61,490 bases of DNA from Reyranella soli (lineage in GTDB: Bacteria; Pseudomonadota; Alphaproteobacteria; Reyranellales; Reyranellaceae). The DNA is taken from NCBI RefSeq assembly GCF_007992495.1, contig NZ_BKAJ01000091.1:1-61490 (forward strand). Reading direction: 5' to 3'. A program made the position numbers and the translations under genes. Below, piece after piece: positions 1 to 8,662 of the stretch. Numbering within the stretch: position 1 is the stretch's first letter; every line of letters begins with the position of its first letter. The notes below the pieces were generated by a model. It saw only the letters and a list, made by a program, of their open reading frames with translations, was not told the DNA's origin and did no database searches.

Positions 1-1
1 G

Positions 2-25
2 TCCTCCCCCGTCTTCGGGGGAGGA
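2..25. repeat. Family C extragenic hairpin (half element)
   Basis: A perfect stem of ten bases (TCCTCCCCCG pairing with CGGGGGAGGA) closes a TCTT loop. It matches the outer stems of the longer family C elements at 14601-14745 and 57854-57995. The element is probably cut by the window edge. It sits about 50 bp ahead of the dihydropyrimidinase start codon and may end transcription from the gene to the left. Confidence 0.7.
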
Positions 26-78
26 GAAGAGCGTGAGCGGCATGCCGCTTGCTTCAGTAGCCCCTCCGGGAGGAACAC

Positions 79-1524
79 ATGGCCGAGTATGATCTCGTCA
101 TCCGCAACACCACCATTGCGACGGCCGCAGACGTGGTGAAGGGCGATATCGGCATCACGGCGGGCCGGGTGGTGGCCCTGGGCGAGCGGCTCGACAAGGG
201 CAAGAAAGAGATCGACGCCACCGGGCTTATAGCCGTGCCGGGCGGCATCGATGCCCATGTCCATTTCGACCAGGACACCGCCGACGGCTCGGTGTTCTGC
301 GACGATTTCGAGAGCGGCAGCCGGGCGGCGGCGGCCGGCGGCACGACCACCATCATCCCCTTCGCCTACCAGAGCCGCGGCCAGGGGCTGCGCGACGTGG
401 TCGACCGCTATCACAAGCGCGCCAACGGCAAGTCGCTGATCGACTACGCCTTCCACGTGATCCTGTCCGACCCCAGCGAGAAGATCATGGGCCAGGATTT
501 CCCGGCGCTGGTGGCCGAGGGCTACACCTCGTTCAAGGTCTACATGACCTACGACGACATCAAGCTCACCGACCGCCAGATGCTCGACGCGCTGGCCGCG
601 GCGCGGCGCGAGCAGGCCATGCTCATGATCCATGCCGAGAATTCCGACTGCATCGAATGGCTGACCGAGCGGCTGGAGCTCAAGGGCATGACGGCGGCCA
701 AGTTCCACGCGACGTCGCGGCCGTTCGTGGTCGAGCGCGAGGCAACCCACCGCGCGATCTCGCTCGCGGAGCTTCTGGACGTGCCGATGCTGCTGGTGCA
801 CGTCTCGGCCAAAGAAGCCATGCACGAGATCCAGCGCGCCCAGGCGCGCGGCCTGAAAGTCTATGGCGAGACCTGCCCGCAGTACCTGTTCCTGAGCGAG
901 GAGGATTTCGAGAAGCCGGGCGACGAGGGCAGCAAATGCGTGTGCTCGCCGCCGCCGCGTGGCACGGACAACCAGGAGCACATCTGGACGGGGCTGGCGG
1001 CCAACACCTTCCATGTCCTGTCGTCGGACCACGCCGCCTTCAAGTACGACGACGTGCGCGGCAAGAAGCTGCCGGGTGCCGACAAGAGCTTCCGCAAGAT
1101 CCCCAACGGCGTGCCCGGCGTGGAGACGCGCCTGCCGCTCTTGTTCTCCGAGGGCGTCAACAAGGGGCGCATCACCCTGCAGCAGTTCGTGGCGCTCGCC
1201 TCGACCAACGCCGCGAAGATCTACGGCCTGCATCCGCGCAAGGGCACGATCGCCGTCGGCGCTGACGCCGATATCGTGCTGTGGGATCCGAAGCGAAAGG
1301 TGAGCCTCACCAACTCGATCCTGCACCACAATTGCGACTACACGCCCTACGAAGGCCGCGAGCTCACGGGCTATCCGGTGATGACCCTGTCGCGCGGCGA
1401 GGTCGTGATGGAGGAGGCGAAGATGAGTGGCTCGGCGGGTCGCGGTCACTTCCAGAAGTGCGATCGGCCCGAGGCGGCGCGGCCACGCGGCAAGCCGCTG
1501 ATCGATCCGTCGATCTTCAGTTAG
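79..1524 (+). CDS. hydA: Dihydropyrimidinase (D-hydantoinase)
   Basis: This is a cytosolic cyclic-amide hydrolase that opens 5,6-dihydropyrimidines (reductive pyrimidine breakdown) or 5-substituted hydantoins. The 481 residues match the family's usual length. The binuclear metal site is visible: H60 and H62 in GGIDAHVHFD, the lysine to be carboxylated K153 in SFKVYMTYDD, H185 in MIHAEN, H241 in LLVHVSAKEA and D317 in LSSDHAAFK. The start follows a good ribosome site (GGGAGGAACAC before ATG). No partner of the pathway (carbamoylase, dihydropyrimidine dehydrogenase) is adjacent on the right, so the gene may be the last of an operon entering from the left. The natural substrate cannot be read from the sequence; an allantoinase or a plain amidohydrolase is less likely given the whole-length agreement. 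Confidence 0.93.
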   Translation: MAEYDLVIRNTTIATAADVVKGDIGITAGRVVALGERLDKGKKEIDATGLIAVPGGIDAHVHFDQDTADGSVFCDDFESGSRAAAAGGTTTIIPFAYQSRGQGLRDVVDRYHKRANGKSLIDYAFHVILSDPSEKIMGQDFPALVAEGYTSFKVYMTYDDIKLTDRQMLDALAAARREQAMLMIHAENSDCIEWLTERLELKGMTAAKFHATSRPFVVEREATHRAISLAELLDVPMLLVHVSAKEAMHEIQRAQARGLKVYGETCPQYLFLSEEDFEKPGDEGSKCVCSPPPRGTDNQEHIWTGLAANTFHVLSSDHAAFKYDDVRGKKLPGADKSFRKIPNGVPGVETRLPLLFSEGVNKGRITLQQFVALASTNAAKIYGLHPRKGTIAVGADADIVLWDPKRKVSLTNSILHHNCDYTPYEGRELTGYPVMTLSRGEVVMEEAKMSGSAGRGHFQKCDRPEAARPRGKPLIDPSIFS

Positions 1525-1551
1525 AGCGGCATCCATCCAAACCAACTCATC

Positions 1552-1658
1552 CCTCATCCTGAGGAGGCGCGAAGCGCCGTCTCGAAGGATGGCAACAAAG
1601 GTGGTGCTCGTGCCCACCCTTCGAGACGCGGTCCTGCGGACCGCTCCTCAGGGTGAGG
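1552..1658. repeat. Family A extragenic palindrome, copy 1
   Basis: The element begins CCTCATCCTGAGGAG and ends with the near reverse complement CTCCTCAGGGTGAGG. Two inner arms (CTCGAAGGATGG and CCACCCTTCGAG) flank a short spacer. The second copy is at 17648-17752. It lies 27 bp behind the dihydropyrimidinase stop and could fold into a long hairpin in RNA. It is not a classical terminator because no T-run follows. Confidence 0.8.
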
Positions 1659-1703
1659 TCATCAGGTTCGGCTTGAGTGGACAATGCTCTAGGCCAGGGA
1701 CGT

Positions 1704-1780
1704 TGTCATCCTGAGCGCAGCGAAGGATCTCATGCCGGTGGCAAGCGGCGATGAGGTCCTTCGCTGCGCTCAGGACGACA
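1704..1780. repeat. Family B extragenic palindrome, copy 1
   Basis: An inverted repeat opens TGTCATCCTGAGCGCAGCG and closes CGCTGCGCTCAGGACGACA around an AAGGATCT...AGGTCCTT core. It ends 3 bp from the stop codon of the HlyD gene, between two genes that converge here. Related copies are at 10250, 19445 and 37753. Confidence 0.8.
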
Positions 1781-1783
1781 GGA

Positions 1784-3238
1784 TCACCGCTCGCGCAACG
1801 TCTCCTGCCGGTAGCGCAGCAGCGGCGACAGGAGATAGCTCAGGATCCGGCGCGAGCCCGTCTTGATTTCCACCGTCACCGCCATGCCCGGCGACAGGTT
1901 GACCAGCCGGTCGTCGATCTGCATCTGGCTGCGGTCGAGCGAAACGCGGGCGCTGTAGTTCAATTCCTGGCCCTTGGGCTCGCTGGTGTCGTTCTGCGTC
2001 CCCAGCGCGCGGTCGTCGGCACGGTCCTGCCGGCGGTCGCGGATGATGGCGTCCTGCGAGACGCTCAGCACCTCGCCGTGCAGCAGGCCGTAGCGGGTGA
2101 AATTGAAGGTATCGACCTTGATCTCGGCCTGCTGTCCCGGATGGATGAAACCGATGTCGCGGTTCGGCACCAGGGCCTCGATCTCGAGCCGGCTGTCGCT
2201 CGGCACCACGACCAGCAGGGCCTGCGCCGGCGTGACCACGCCGCCGACCGTATGGATCGCGAGCTGCTGCACCATGCCGTCGACCGGCGCCGTCAGAAGC
2301 TGAAGCCTGGTCTTCTGCTCGGCCTTGATCAGCTCCTGGGCCAATCCGATCGCCTTCTGCTCCGATTTCGCGAGCTCGTCGGACAGGGTGCGCCGGTATT
2401 CGGCCTCCGCCTGGCGGCGCGTCTCGTGAAGCGTGGCGATCGCCGCTTCCGCTTCCTGCAGATGGCTCTTCTGGACGCCAAGCTCCTTCTGCTGCTCGAC
2501 CAGGAGCTGCAGCGTCTCCAGATAGGCGATCTTCGAACCCAGGTCCTTCTCCATCAGCGTCCGGCGCATGTCGACGCGCGGCTGGATGACCGGGATCACC
2601 GTCTCGAGCTTATGGATGGTGGCCGCCGTGGTGGCCTGCTCGGCCTCCTTCTGCGCCTGCTGGCGGCCGATCGCGGCGACCTTGGCGCGATGCTCGCCGA
2701 CCTGGTTCACCAGAAGCTGGCGTTGCACGGCGACCAGAGTGGCGTCGGCGTTGGCCGGCGGCGAAAAGACAGCCAGGGGATCGTCTCCGCCGGCCAGCGC
2801 CGCGCGCAGGCGGGCGACATTGAGCTGCTCGGCCAGAAGATCGCTGCGCAGGTGATCGCGGTCCGCCGCGTTCGCCGTCGGGTCGAGCTCGATCAGCACG
2901 TCGCCGGCCTTGACCACCTGCCCGTCCTGCACGCGGATCGAGCGCACCACCCCCGTTTCGAACGGCTGGATGACCTTGGTGCGGATGCTCGGCACGATCT
3001 TGCCCGTCGCCGAGGCCACGATGTCGATCGAGCCCCACCAGGACCAGGCCAGTGCCGCGCAGAACAGCGCGATGAGGGTGAACCCGATCGCTCGGCCGAC
3101 GGGCGACGGCGGTGTCTCGACGATCTCGAGTGCGGCCGGCAGGAAGGCCAGCTCTTCGCGGCGCCTGTCGGCCAGGCGCACGACGTCGTTGGCGGGCGGC
3201 ACCGGCTGGCGAGGATGGGCAAGACTAGTGGACTTCAT
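1784..3238 (-). CDS. HlyD-family type I secretion adaptor protein
   Basis: This is the periplasmic adaptor that joins the inner-membrane ABC exporter to an outer-membrane TolC channel. The 484-aa protein has a short cytosolic N terminus, one membrane segment at about residues 50-72 (IGFTLIALFCAALAW), a split lipoyl/barrel-sandwich domain (IRVQDGQVVKAGDVLIELDPT near residue 115 and TAPVDGMVQQLAIHTVGG further on) and a long Gln/Glu/Ala-rich coiled-coil hairpin between them. Its start overlaps the stop of the ABC exporter gene by 14 bp, which points to coupled translation. No TolC gene lies in the window, so the outer-membrane partner must be encoded elsewhere. The expected cargo is the RTX protein two genes upstream. 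Confidence 0.93.
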   Translation of the reverse strand: MKSTSLAHPRQPVPPANDVVRLADRRREELAFLPAALEIVETPPSPVGRAIGFTLIALFCAALAWSWWGSIDIVASATGKIVPSIRTKVIQPFETGVVRSIRVQDGQVVKAGDVLIELDPTANAADRDHLRSDLLAEQLNVARLRAALAGGDDPLAVFSPPANADATLVAVQRQLLVNQVGEHRAKVAAIGRQQAQKEAEQATTAATIHKLETVIPVIQPRVDMRRTLMEKDLGSKIAYLETLQLLVEQQKELGVQKSHLQEAEAAIATLHETRRQAEAEYRRTLSDELAKSEQKAIGLAQELIKAEQKTRLQLLTAPVDGMVQQLAIHTVGGVVTPAQALLVVVPSDSRLEIEALVPNRDIGFIHPGQQAEIKVDTFNFTRYGLLHGEVLSVSQDAIIRDRRQDRADDRALGTQNDTSEPKGQELNYSARVSLDRSQMQIDDRLVNLSPGMAVTVEIKTGSRRILSYLLSPLLRYRQETLRER

Positions 3239-5366
3239 GGATCCCTGCCTGCAACCGGTGCAACGAGGCGTAGCGGCCGCCGACCTTGATCAAGGTATCG
3301 TGCGAGCCGTCCTCGATCACGCGGCCGCCCTCGAGCGTGACGATGCGATCCATCGCCCGCACGGTCGACAGCCGGTGCGCGATGACCAGGACCGTGCGGC
3401 CCTTGACGATCTCGCGCATGTTCTCCTGGATGATGCGCTCGCTCTCATAGTCCAGCGCGCTGGTCGCCTCGTCGAAGATCAGGATGCGCGGGTTGGTGAC
3501 CAGCGCGCGGGCAATGGCGATGCGCTGGCGCTGACCGCCCGAGAGGGTCGAGCCGCGCTCGCCGACGACGGTGTCGTAGCCCTCGGCGAGCTCGAGGATG
3601 AAATCGTGCGCACCCGCCAGGCGGGCCGCCGCGACCACGCGCTCCATCGGCATGGCCGGATCGGCGAGCGCGATGTTGTCGCGCACCGAGCGGTTGAACA
3701 GCACGTTCTCCTGCAGCACGACGCCGATCTGGCGGCGCAGCCAGGCCGGGTCGGCCAAGGCGAGATCCATGCCGTCCACCAGCACGCGGCCGCTCTCCGG
3801 CACGTAGAGGCGCTGCACGAGCTTGGCGAAGGTGCTTTTGCCTGAGCCGGAAGGCCCCACGATGCCGACCGTCTGGCCGGCCGGTATGTCGAAGCTGACG
3901 TCGTGCAGGACCTGCTGACCGTCCAGGCGATAGCGGAAGCTGACATGGTCGAAGCGGATGCCGCCTTGGATCGCTGGCAGGCGCGCGCGTCCCGGCATGT
4001 AGGTCGACTCGGCCGTGGTGTTGAGGATGTCGCCCAGCCGCTGGACCGAGAGGCGCGCCTGATGGAAATCCTGCCACATCTGCGCCAGGCGCAGCACCGG
4101 CCCGCTCACCCGGCTGGCCAGGATATTGAAGGCCACCAGCTCGCCGACCGACAGGCTGCCGTCGATCACCAGCTTGGCGCCGAAATAGAGGATGGAGGCG
4201 GTGACGACCTTGCTGACGAACTGCACCACCTGGCTCGCGGTGTTGCCGAGGCTCAGCACCCGGAAACTGGCCGACACGTAGCCGGCAAGCTGTTCTTCCC
4301 AGCGGCGCTGCATCTGCGGCTCGACCGCCATGGCCTTCAGCGTCTCGATGCCGGTGACGCTCTCGACCAGGAAGGCCTGGTTCTCCGCGCCGCGCTGGAA
4401 TTTCTCGTCGAGCCGGCGGCGGAACAGCGGCGTGGCGGCGCCCGAGATCGCGACATAGATCGGCAGGGATCCCACCACGATCCAGGTCAGCATTGGCGCG
4501 TAGAAGAACATCACCGCCAGGAAGACGAAGGTGAAGAACAGGTCGATGACCAGGGTTAGCGCCGAGCTGGTGAGGAAATTGCGGATGTTCTCGAGCTCGC
4601 GCACCCGCGCCACCGAATCGCCGACCCGCCGGGCCTGGAAGTAGGCCATCGGCAGGGCCAGCAGGTGGTGGAACAGGCGCGCGCCGAGCTCGACGTCGAT
4701 GCGGTTGGTGGTGTGGGAGAACAGGTAGGTGCGCAGGATGCCCAGAACGGTCTCGAAAGCCGAGATTGCCAGCAGGCCGATCACCAGCACGTCGAGGGTG
4801 CTGAGCGAGCGGTGCACCAGGACCTTGTCGATGACCACCTGGAAGAACAGCGGCGAGATCAGGCCGAACAGCTGCAGGAAGAACGACGTGACCAGCACCT
4901 CGCCCAGCAGGCGACGATACTTGTGGATCGCGCCCAGGAACCAGGTGATGTCGAAGCGGCGCGCGACGTCCGCCAGGCCGGCCCGACGGGCCATCGAGAT
5001 CAGCCCGCCGTCCCAGACAGCGGCGAACTCCTCGCGTGTCATGAGGCTGGGCTGCGCGGTCTGTGGCGACTGGACCAGCACCTGGTCCTTGGAAGCCTTG
5101 GCCAGCACCATGAAGCCGCCATCGCGCAGGGACGCGATGGCAGGAAGGGGAGTCCGCGCGAGCCGCGACCATTCGGTCCGCCGGGCACGCGCCTTCAGGC
5201 CGAGAGCCTTGGCGCAGCGGATCATCTCCGGTGCGCCGATCTTGTCTGTTCCCAACCGGTGGCGAAGCTGCCCGCGATCCGCCGCCACACCTTTCAGGTG
5301 CAGCAGCATAACGAGGGCCTCGAGTCCCGGATCGGCCGGAGCGGCGGGGCTTGGGGAGGGGCGCAC
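3225..5366 (-). CDS. Type I secretion ABC transporter (HlyB-like, C39-like N domain)
   Basis: This inner-membrane exporter energises secretion of an RTX protein. The 713 residues run: a C39 peptidase-like domain (about 1-130), a six-helix membrane domain (about 145-430) and a nucleotide-binding domain. Walker A is GPSGSGKST (about residue 505), the signature is LSGGQRQRIAIARAL (about 607) and Walker B is ILIFDEATSALD (about 630). The peptidase cysteine is replaced: LEALVML stands where active C39 exporters have a Cys. The domain should therefore bind cargo without cutting a leader, as in HlyB. The start is GTG with GGAG eight bases ahead. The first 25 codons lie in copy 1 of a 140-bp tandem duplication (5291-5573), and the gene stop overlaps the HlyD start. 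Confidence 0.94.
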   Translation of the reverse strand: MRPSPSPAAPADPGLEALVMLLHLKGVAADRGQLRHRLGTDKIGAPEMIRCAKALGLKARARRTEWSRLARTPLPAIASLRDGGFMVLAKASKDQVLVQSPQTAQPSLMTREEFAAVWDGGLISMARRAGLADVARRFDITWFLGAIHKYRRLLGEVLVTSFFLQLFGLISPLFFQVVIDKVLVHRSLSTLDVLVIGLLAISAFETVLGILRTYLFSHTTNRIDVELGARLFHHLLALPMAYFQARRVGDSVARVRELENIRNFLTSSALTLVIDLFFTFVFLAVMFFYAPMLTWIVVGSLPIYVAISGAATPLFRRRLDEKFQRGAENQAFLVESVTGIETLKAMAVEPQMQRRWEEQLAGYVSASFRVLSLGNTASQVVQFVSKVVTASILYFGAKLVIDGSLSVGELVAFNILASRVSGPVLRLAQMWQDFHQARLSVQRLGDILNTTAESTYMPGRARLPAIQGGIRFDHVSFRYRLDGQQVLHDVSFDIPAGQTVGIVGPSGSGKSTFAKLVQRLYVPESGRVLVDGMDLALADPAWLRRQIGVVLQENVLFNRSVRDNIALADPAMPMERVVAAARLAGAHDFILELAEGYDTVVGERGSTLSGGQRQRIAIARALVTNPRILIFDEATSALDYESERIIQENMREIVKGRTVLVIAHRLSTVRAMDRIVTLEGGRVIEDGSHDTLIKVGGRYASLHRLQAGIHEVH

Positions 5367-5573
5367 GGGCGTTCTCCGGGACTCGAGACTTGGCGTCAGA
5401 CGTATGGCTGCGCGAGCAGCGGTGGCTGGTTCTTCAAGTGCGGCAGCATTTGGAGGGCCTCGAGTCCCGGGTCGGCTGGAGCGGCGGGGTTTGGGGAGGG
5501 GCTCACAGACGTTACTCCGGGACTCGAGGCTTGGCGGTCAGGCGTGCGGCTGCGCGAGCAGCGGCGGCTGATT
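5291..5573. repeat. 140-bp tandem duplication across the RTX/exporter junction
   Basis: Two head-to-tail copies, about 5291-5430 and 5431-5573, are spaced 140-142 bp apart. Shared blocks include GAGGGCCTCGAGTCCCGG (5313 and 5453) and GGCTGCGCGAGCAGCGG (5406 and 5548). Each copy holds, in minus-strand order, the last codons of the RTX gene (QPPLLAQP), a short gap and the first codons of the exporter gene (PAAPADPGLEAL). The copies differ at scattered bases and by two single-base indels, so the event is not brand new. Confidence 0.9.
5396..5506 (-). pseudogene. 36-codon chimeric remnant (exporter head joined to RTX tail)
   Basis: This short frame was created by the tandem duplication. It starts at a GTG equivalent to the exporter start and reads SPSPNPAAPADPGLEAL, matching the exporter N terminus. 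It then switches near LPHLKN into QPPLLAQPYV and stops, matching the RTX C terminus (QPPLLAQPHA). The frame is open throughout and keeps a GGAG-like ribosome site. It may be translated as a by-product that keeps ribosomes moving toward the exporter gene, or it may be inert. Confidence 0.6.
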
Positions 5574-8360
5574 CGACGTCGGATCGGCCATCGGCGTGCC
5601 GGCCGGGCCCTGGCTCATCGGAGCGAAGCTCGAGGCCATGAACTGGCCCAACACGGCCGACTGGATGACGACGTTGCTGCCGGGGCCGCCGTCGAGCACG
5701 TCCTGCCCGGCACCGCCGATCAGAACGTCGTCGCCCGCGCCGCCCGTCAGGGTGTCGTTGCCAGGGCTGCCGATCAGGACATCGTCGCCGTCGCCGCCGT
5801 TGGCGGTGAGCAGAATGCCCGAGAGGCCAGACGCCTCGATGACGTCGTCGCCGCCGAGGCCGTTGATCACGAGGCGATCGTTGTTCGCCTCGAAGCCGGT
5901 GATCTCCACGTCGGCGCCGCCCAGGCCCGACACGGTGATCACGCCGTTGTTGTTGGTGACCACGATCGCATCGTTGCCGTTGGTCGCGTTGAGGACGATC
6001 GTGTCCGCCGCGCCATCGGCGCCGCCCAGGTCGATCTTGACCTTGCTGACGTCGGTCTGGCTGAGGTCGCCGACCGTGATGAGGTCGGCGCCGCCCTTGG
6101 CCTGGACATCGATCGTCTCGACGTTGTCGAGATCCATCGTGATGTTGGCGACATCACGAGTCAGCCGGGCGTGCCCGCCATTGGCCGAGATGTCGATCTT
6201 CTCGGCGATGTTGGCGCCATTGAACAGGAGGGTGTCGGTGCCCGCCTGCCCGTCGACCGTGTCGTTGTCGTCACCCGGGTTCCAGACGAACGTGTCGTTG
6301 CCGGCGCCCATCCTGGCGATGTCGTTGCCATCGCCGCCGTTGATGAAGTCGTCGCCCTTGCTGCCGGTGATCGTGTCGTTGCCGAGGCCACCGTTGATCG
6401 TGAGCTTGACCTGTCCGGCGTTGAGACCGGCGGCGTTGATGGTGTCGTCGCCACCCTGCCCGTTCACCACCAGCGAGTCGTTGGCCCCCTCGGCGCCGGC
6501 GATCGTCACCTTGGCCGCGAGACCATTGACGACCACCGAGGCGCCGCTGCTGGCGACGGTGATGGCGTCGCTGCCCTGCGTGCCGTTGACGGTCACGGTA
6601 TCGGCCGCGCCATCGCCCTGGCCGCTGCCCGCCTGCGCCGACAGGTCGAGGTTGACCTGCTTGACGTCGGTGCCGGAGAGATCGCCGACCACGATATTGT
6701 CGGCGCCGCCCAGGGCGTTGAACTTGATGGTCTCGACGTCGTCGAGGTCCATGGTGATGTTGGCGACGTCGCGGGTGAACAGCGCCCGCCCGCCGTTGGC
6801 CACGATGTTGATGTTCTCGGCGATGTTGGCGCCGTTGAACAGCAGCGTGTCGGTGCCTGCCTGACCCTCGACGATGTCGCTGCCGTCGCCCGGGTTCCAG
6901 ATGAACGTGTCGTTGCCCGCGCCGAGCTGGGCTACGTCGTCGCCGCGGCCACCGGTCACGGTGTCGTTGCCGTCGCCGCCCAGGATCGTGTCCTTGCCCT
7001 GGCTGCCGATGACGATGTCGTTGCCGGCGCCGGCATCGATGGTGAGGCCGATGACGCCCGCAGGCAGGCCGGCGGCGTTGATCGTGTCGTTGCCGTTGCC
7101 GGCATTGATGGTCAGGAGGTCGCCCGCCTCCGTGCCGGTGACATTGACCTGTGCGCTGAGGCCGATGACCGACACGCTGGTGCCGGCGCCGACCACGCTG
7201 ATGTCGTCGTTGCCGTTGGTGCCGGTGACGATCACCTGGTCGGCTGCGCCGTCGCCGACGCCACCCGTTGCGGCCAGGTTGATGTCGACCTGCTTGACGT
7301 CGGTGGCGGCGAGGTTGTTGACCGTGATCTTGTCGGCGCCGCCCAAGGCGTTGATCTGGACGCGCTCGATGTCGTTGAAGTCCATGTTGATGTTGCCGAC
7401 GTCGCGGGTGAGCCGCGTGCGGCCGCCATTGGCCGAGATGTCCATGATCTCGCCGATGTTGGAGCCGTTGAACAACATCGTGTCGTTGCCGTCGCCGCCC
7501 TCCACCGTGTCGCTGCCGTCGCCGGGATCCCACTGGAAGACGTCGTCGCCGGCGCCGAGCAAGGCAAGGTCGTTGCCCTGCTGGCCGTCGATGAAATCGT
7601 TGCCGTCGCCGCCGATCAGAGTGTCGGCGCCGTTGCTTCCGAGAATGGTATCGTTGCCGGTGCCGCCGTCGACCGTGACGTTGATCAGGGCAGCCAGATT
7701 GCCGGTGGCGCTGAACATGTCGTCGCCGCCGTTCATGTTGACGACGAGCTTTTCGGTCGTGCCGATGTCGAGGCTGAACGGCGCGGGATTGAGCCGATCG
7801 AAGCGCACGCGGGTGCCGTTGGCGGTGGCGGTGAAGACCTCGGCGCCGTTGCCGCCATTGACCTCCGCCGTGTCGGTGCCGTCGCCGCCCTCGAACAGGT
7901 CGGTGTCGTCGCCCGGATTCCAGATCATGCGATCGTTGCCGCCTTCGCCGAACACCTGGTCGTCGCCATCGCCGCCGGTCAGCGTGTCGTTGCCCGCGCC
8001 GCCGAACAGGAAGTCGTTGCCGCCTTTGCCGAGAAGGGTGTCGTTGCCGGCCTGGCCGAACAGCAGATCGCCGCCCGAGCCGCCGACGATCGTGTCGTTG
8101 CCGTTGCCGCCGAACATCTGGGCCGGCGGCAGGGCGCCGTTGCTTTCGTCGAGCACAAGCATGTCGTTGCCGGCCTGGCCGAACACGAGCATCTGTGTGG
8201 TATTTGCCACAGTTGGCTGGCCGCCGGTGATCTGTACTGCGCCACCGTTGATCAGGATCAGGCCGGCCGCGTTACGGCTGATCGTGACGGCGTTATCGAG
8301 ATCGTCGCCGAACACAGACAGCAGGCCGGCGCCGGGGATGAAGCTAGCCTTGATCGCCAT
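5538..8360 (-). CDS. RTX-type calcium-binding repeat protein, putative type I secretion cargo
   Basis: This 940-aa acidic Gly/Asp/Asn-rich protein is probably exported in one step by the downstream ABC/HlyD pair. Glycine-rich nonapeptides of GGxGxDxUx type are plentiful, e.g. GGNGNDTIVGG, GGAGNDTLTGG and, near the C terminus, GGDGDDVLIGS and GGAGDDVLIGG; these fold into calcium-loaded beta-rolls. Between them a module of about 207 residues recurs at about residues 277, 487 and 692. It contains WNPGDGSDTVEG, DTLLFNGANIAE, LTRDVANITMDLDD, NALGGAD and NDTINAAGL. A partial copy stands near 148. No enzymatic domain and no N-terminal signal peptide are seen, and the C-terminal 50 residues fit an uncleaved export signal. 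I chose the start at MAIKASFIPG (8360) because AAAGGA lies eight bases ahead; a longer frame begins at 8612. Likely role: surface or matrix protein (inference). Confidence 0.88.
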   Translation of the reverse strand: MAIKASFIPGAGLLSVFGDDLDNAVTISRNAAGLILINGGAVQITGGQPTVANTTQMLVFGQAGNDMLVLDESNGALPPAQMFGGNGNDTIVGGSGGDLLFGQAGNDTLLGKGGNDFLFGGAGNDTLTGGDGDDQVFGEGGNDRMIWNPGDDTDLFEGGDGTDTAEVNGGNGAEVFTATANGTRVRFDRLNPAPFSLDIGTTEKLVVNMNGGDDMFSATGNLAALINVTVDGGTGNDTILGSNGADTLIGGDGNDFIDGQQGNDLALLGAGDDVFQWDPGDGSDTVEGGDGNDTMLFNGSNIGEIMDISANGGRTRLTRDVGNINMDFNDIERVQINALGGADKITVNNLAATDVKQVDINLAATGGVGDGAADQVIVTGTNGNDDISVVGAGTSVSVIGLSAQVNVTGTEAGDLLTINAGNGNDTINAAGLPAGVIGLTIDAGAGNDIVIGSQGKDTILGGDGNDTVTGGRGDDVAQLGAGNDTFIWNPGDGSDIVEGQAGTDTLLFNGANIAENINIVANGGRALFTRDVANITMDLDDVETIKFNALGGADNIVVGDLSGTDVKQVNLDLSAQAGSGQGDGAADTVTVNGTQGSDAITVASSGASVVVNGLAAKVTIAGAEGANDSLVVNGQGGDDTINAAGLNAGQVKLTINGGLGNDTITGSKGDDFINGGDGNDIARMGAGNDTFVWNPGDDNDTVDGQAGTDTLLFNGANIAEKIDISANGGHARLTRDVANITMDLDNVETIDVQAKGGADLITVGDLSQTDVSKVKIDLGGADGAADTIVLNATNGNDAIVVTNNNGVITVSGLGGADVEITGFEANNDRLVINGLGGDDVIEASGLSGILLTANGGDGDDVLIGSPGNDTLTGGAGDDVLIGGAGQDVLDGGPGSNVVIQSAVLGQFMASSFAPMSQGPAGTPMADPTSNQPPLLAQPHA

Positions 8361-8662
8361 GGTGGTTGTCCTTTCGGGGATTTGCCGCAGCGCAGATGAA
8401 GAGAGTCGGATCGACGCGCCTTGGTACGGACGGACATGCTTACCCGGAGGCCGGATGGCCGGCTTGAAGCCGCACTTCGGACGGCATTGTTTTTTTCTGG
8501 AGATGTCCTGAATTTTTTGTGCGTGCGACGGCGAGCAGGGTCTGCTACCGGCCCGTGCGCAAACGACACAGGCAAACGGGAAAAGTGCAGAGGTCCCGCT
8601 TTGCCACGACAAGGTCGTTTTTGAGCGAAGAATGGCTTTGGCGGAACGGTGGGGACAGCAGC
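8361..8662. other. Divergent intergenic region, RTX gene / regulator gene
   Basis: This 302-bp gap separates the RTX start (minus strand) from the chosen regulator start (plus strand). It contains an AT-rich patch at 8487-8520 (a run of seven T at 8490 and AATTTTTTGT at 8511), unlike the GC-rich surroundings. That is the natural place for promoters of both genes. I see no clear sigma-70 boxes and no long palindrome. The part from 8519 stays open in frame with the regulator, so a longer regulator N terminus is possible. Confidence 0.5.

Noticed and set aside
79..1524. Dihydropyrimidinase and the racemase-like gene at 37008 as a hydantoin operon
   Set aside because: They lie 35 kb apart with many unrelated genes between, and the racemase-like protein lacks its second cysteine.
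1552..1780. Small RNA gene in the gap between dihydropyrimidinase and HlyD
   Set aside because: The gap is filled by family A and B palindromes; no separate promoter or terminator could be seen.
5600..8000. Regular direct repeats resembling a CRISPR array
   Set aside because: Spacing and text follow glycine-rich nonapeptide codons of the RTX protein; no unique spacers of equal length.
4665..8399. Long open frame (1244 codons) on the plus strand across the RTX gene
   Set aside because: It is the reverse strand of a GC-rich repetitive coding gene. The opposite strand has recognisable RTX repeats; this one has only low-complexity Val/Asp/Ala text.
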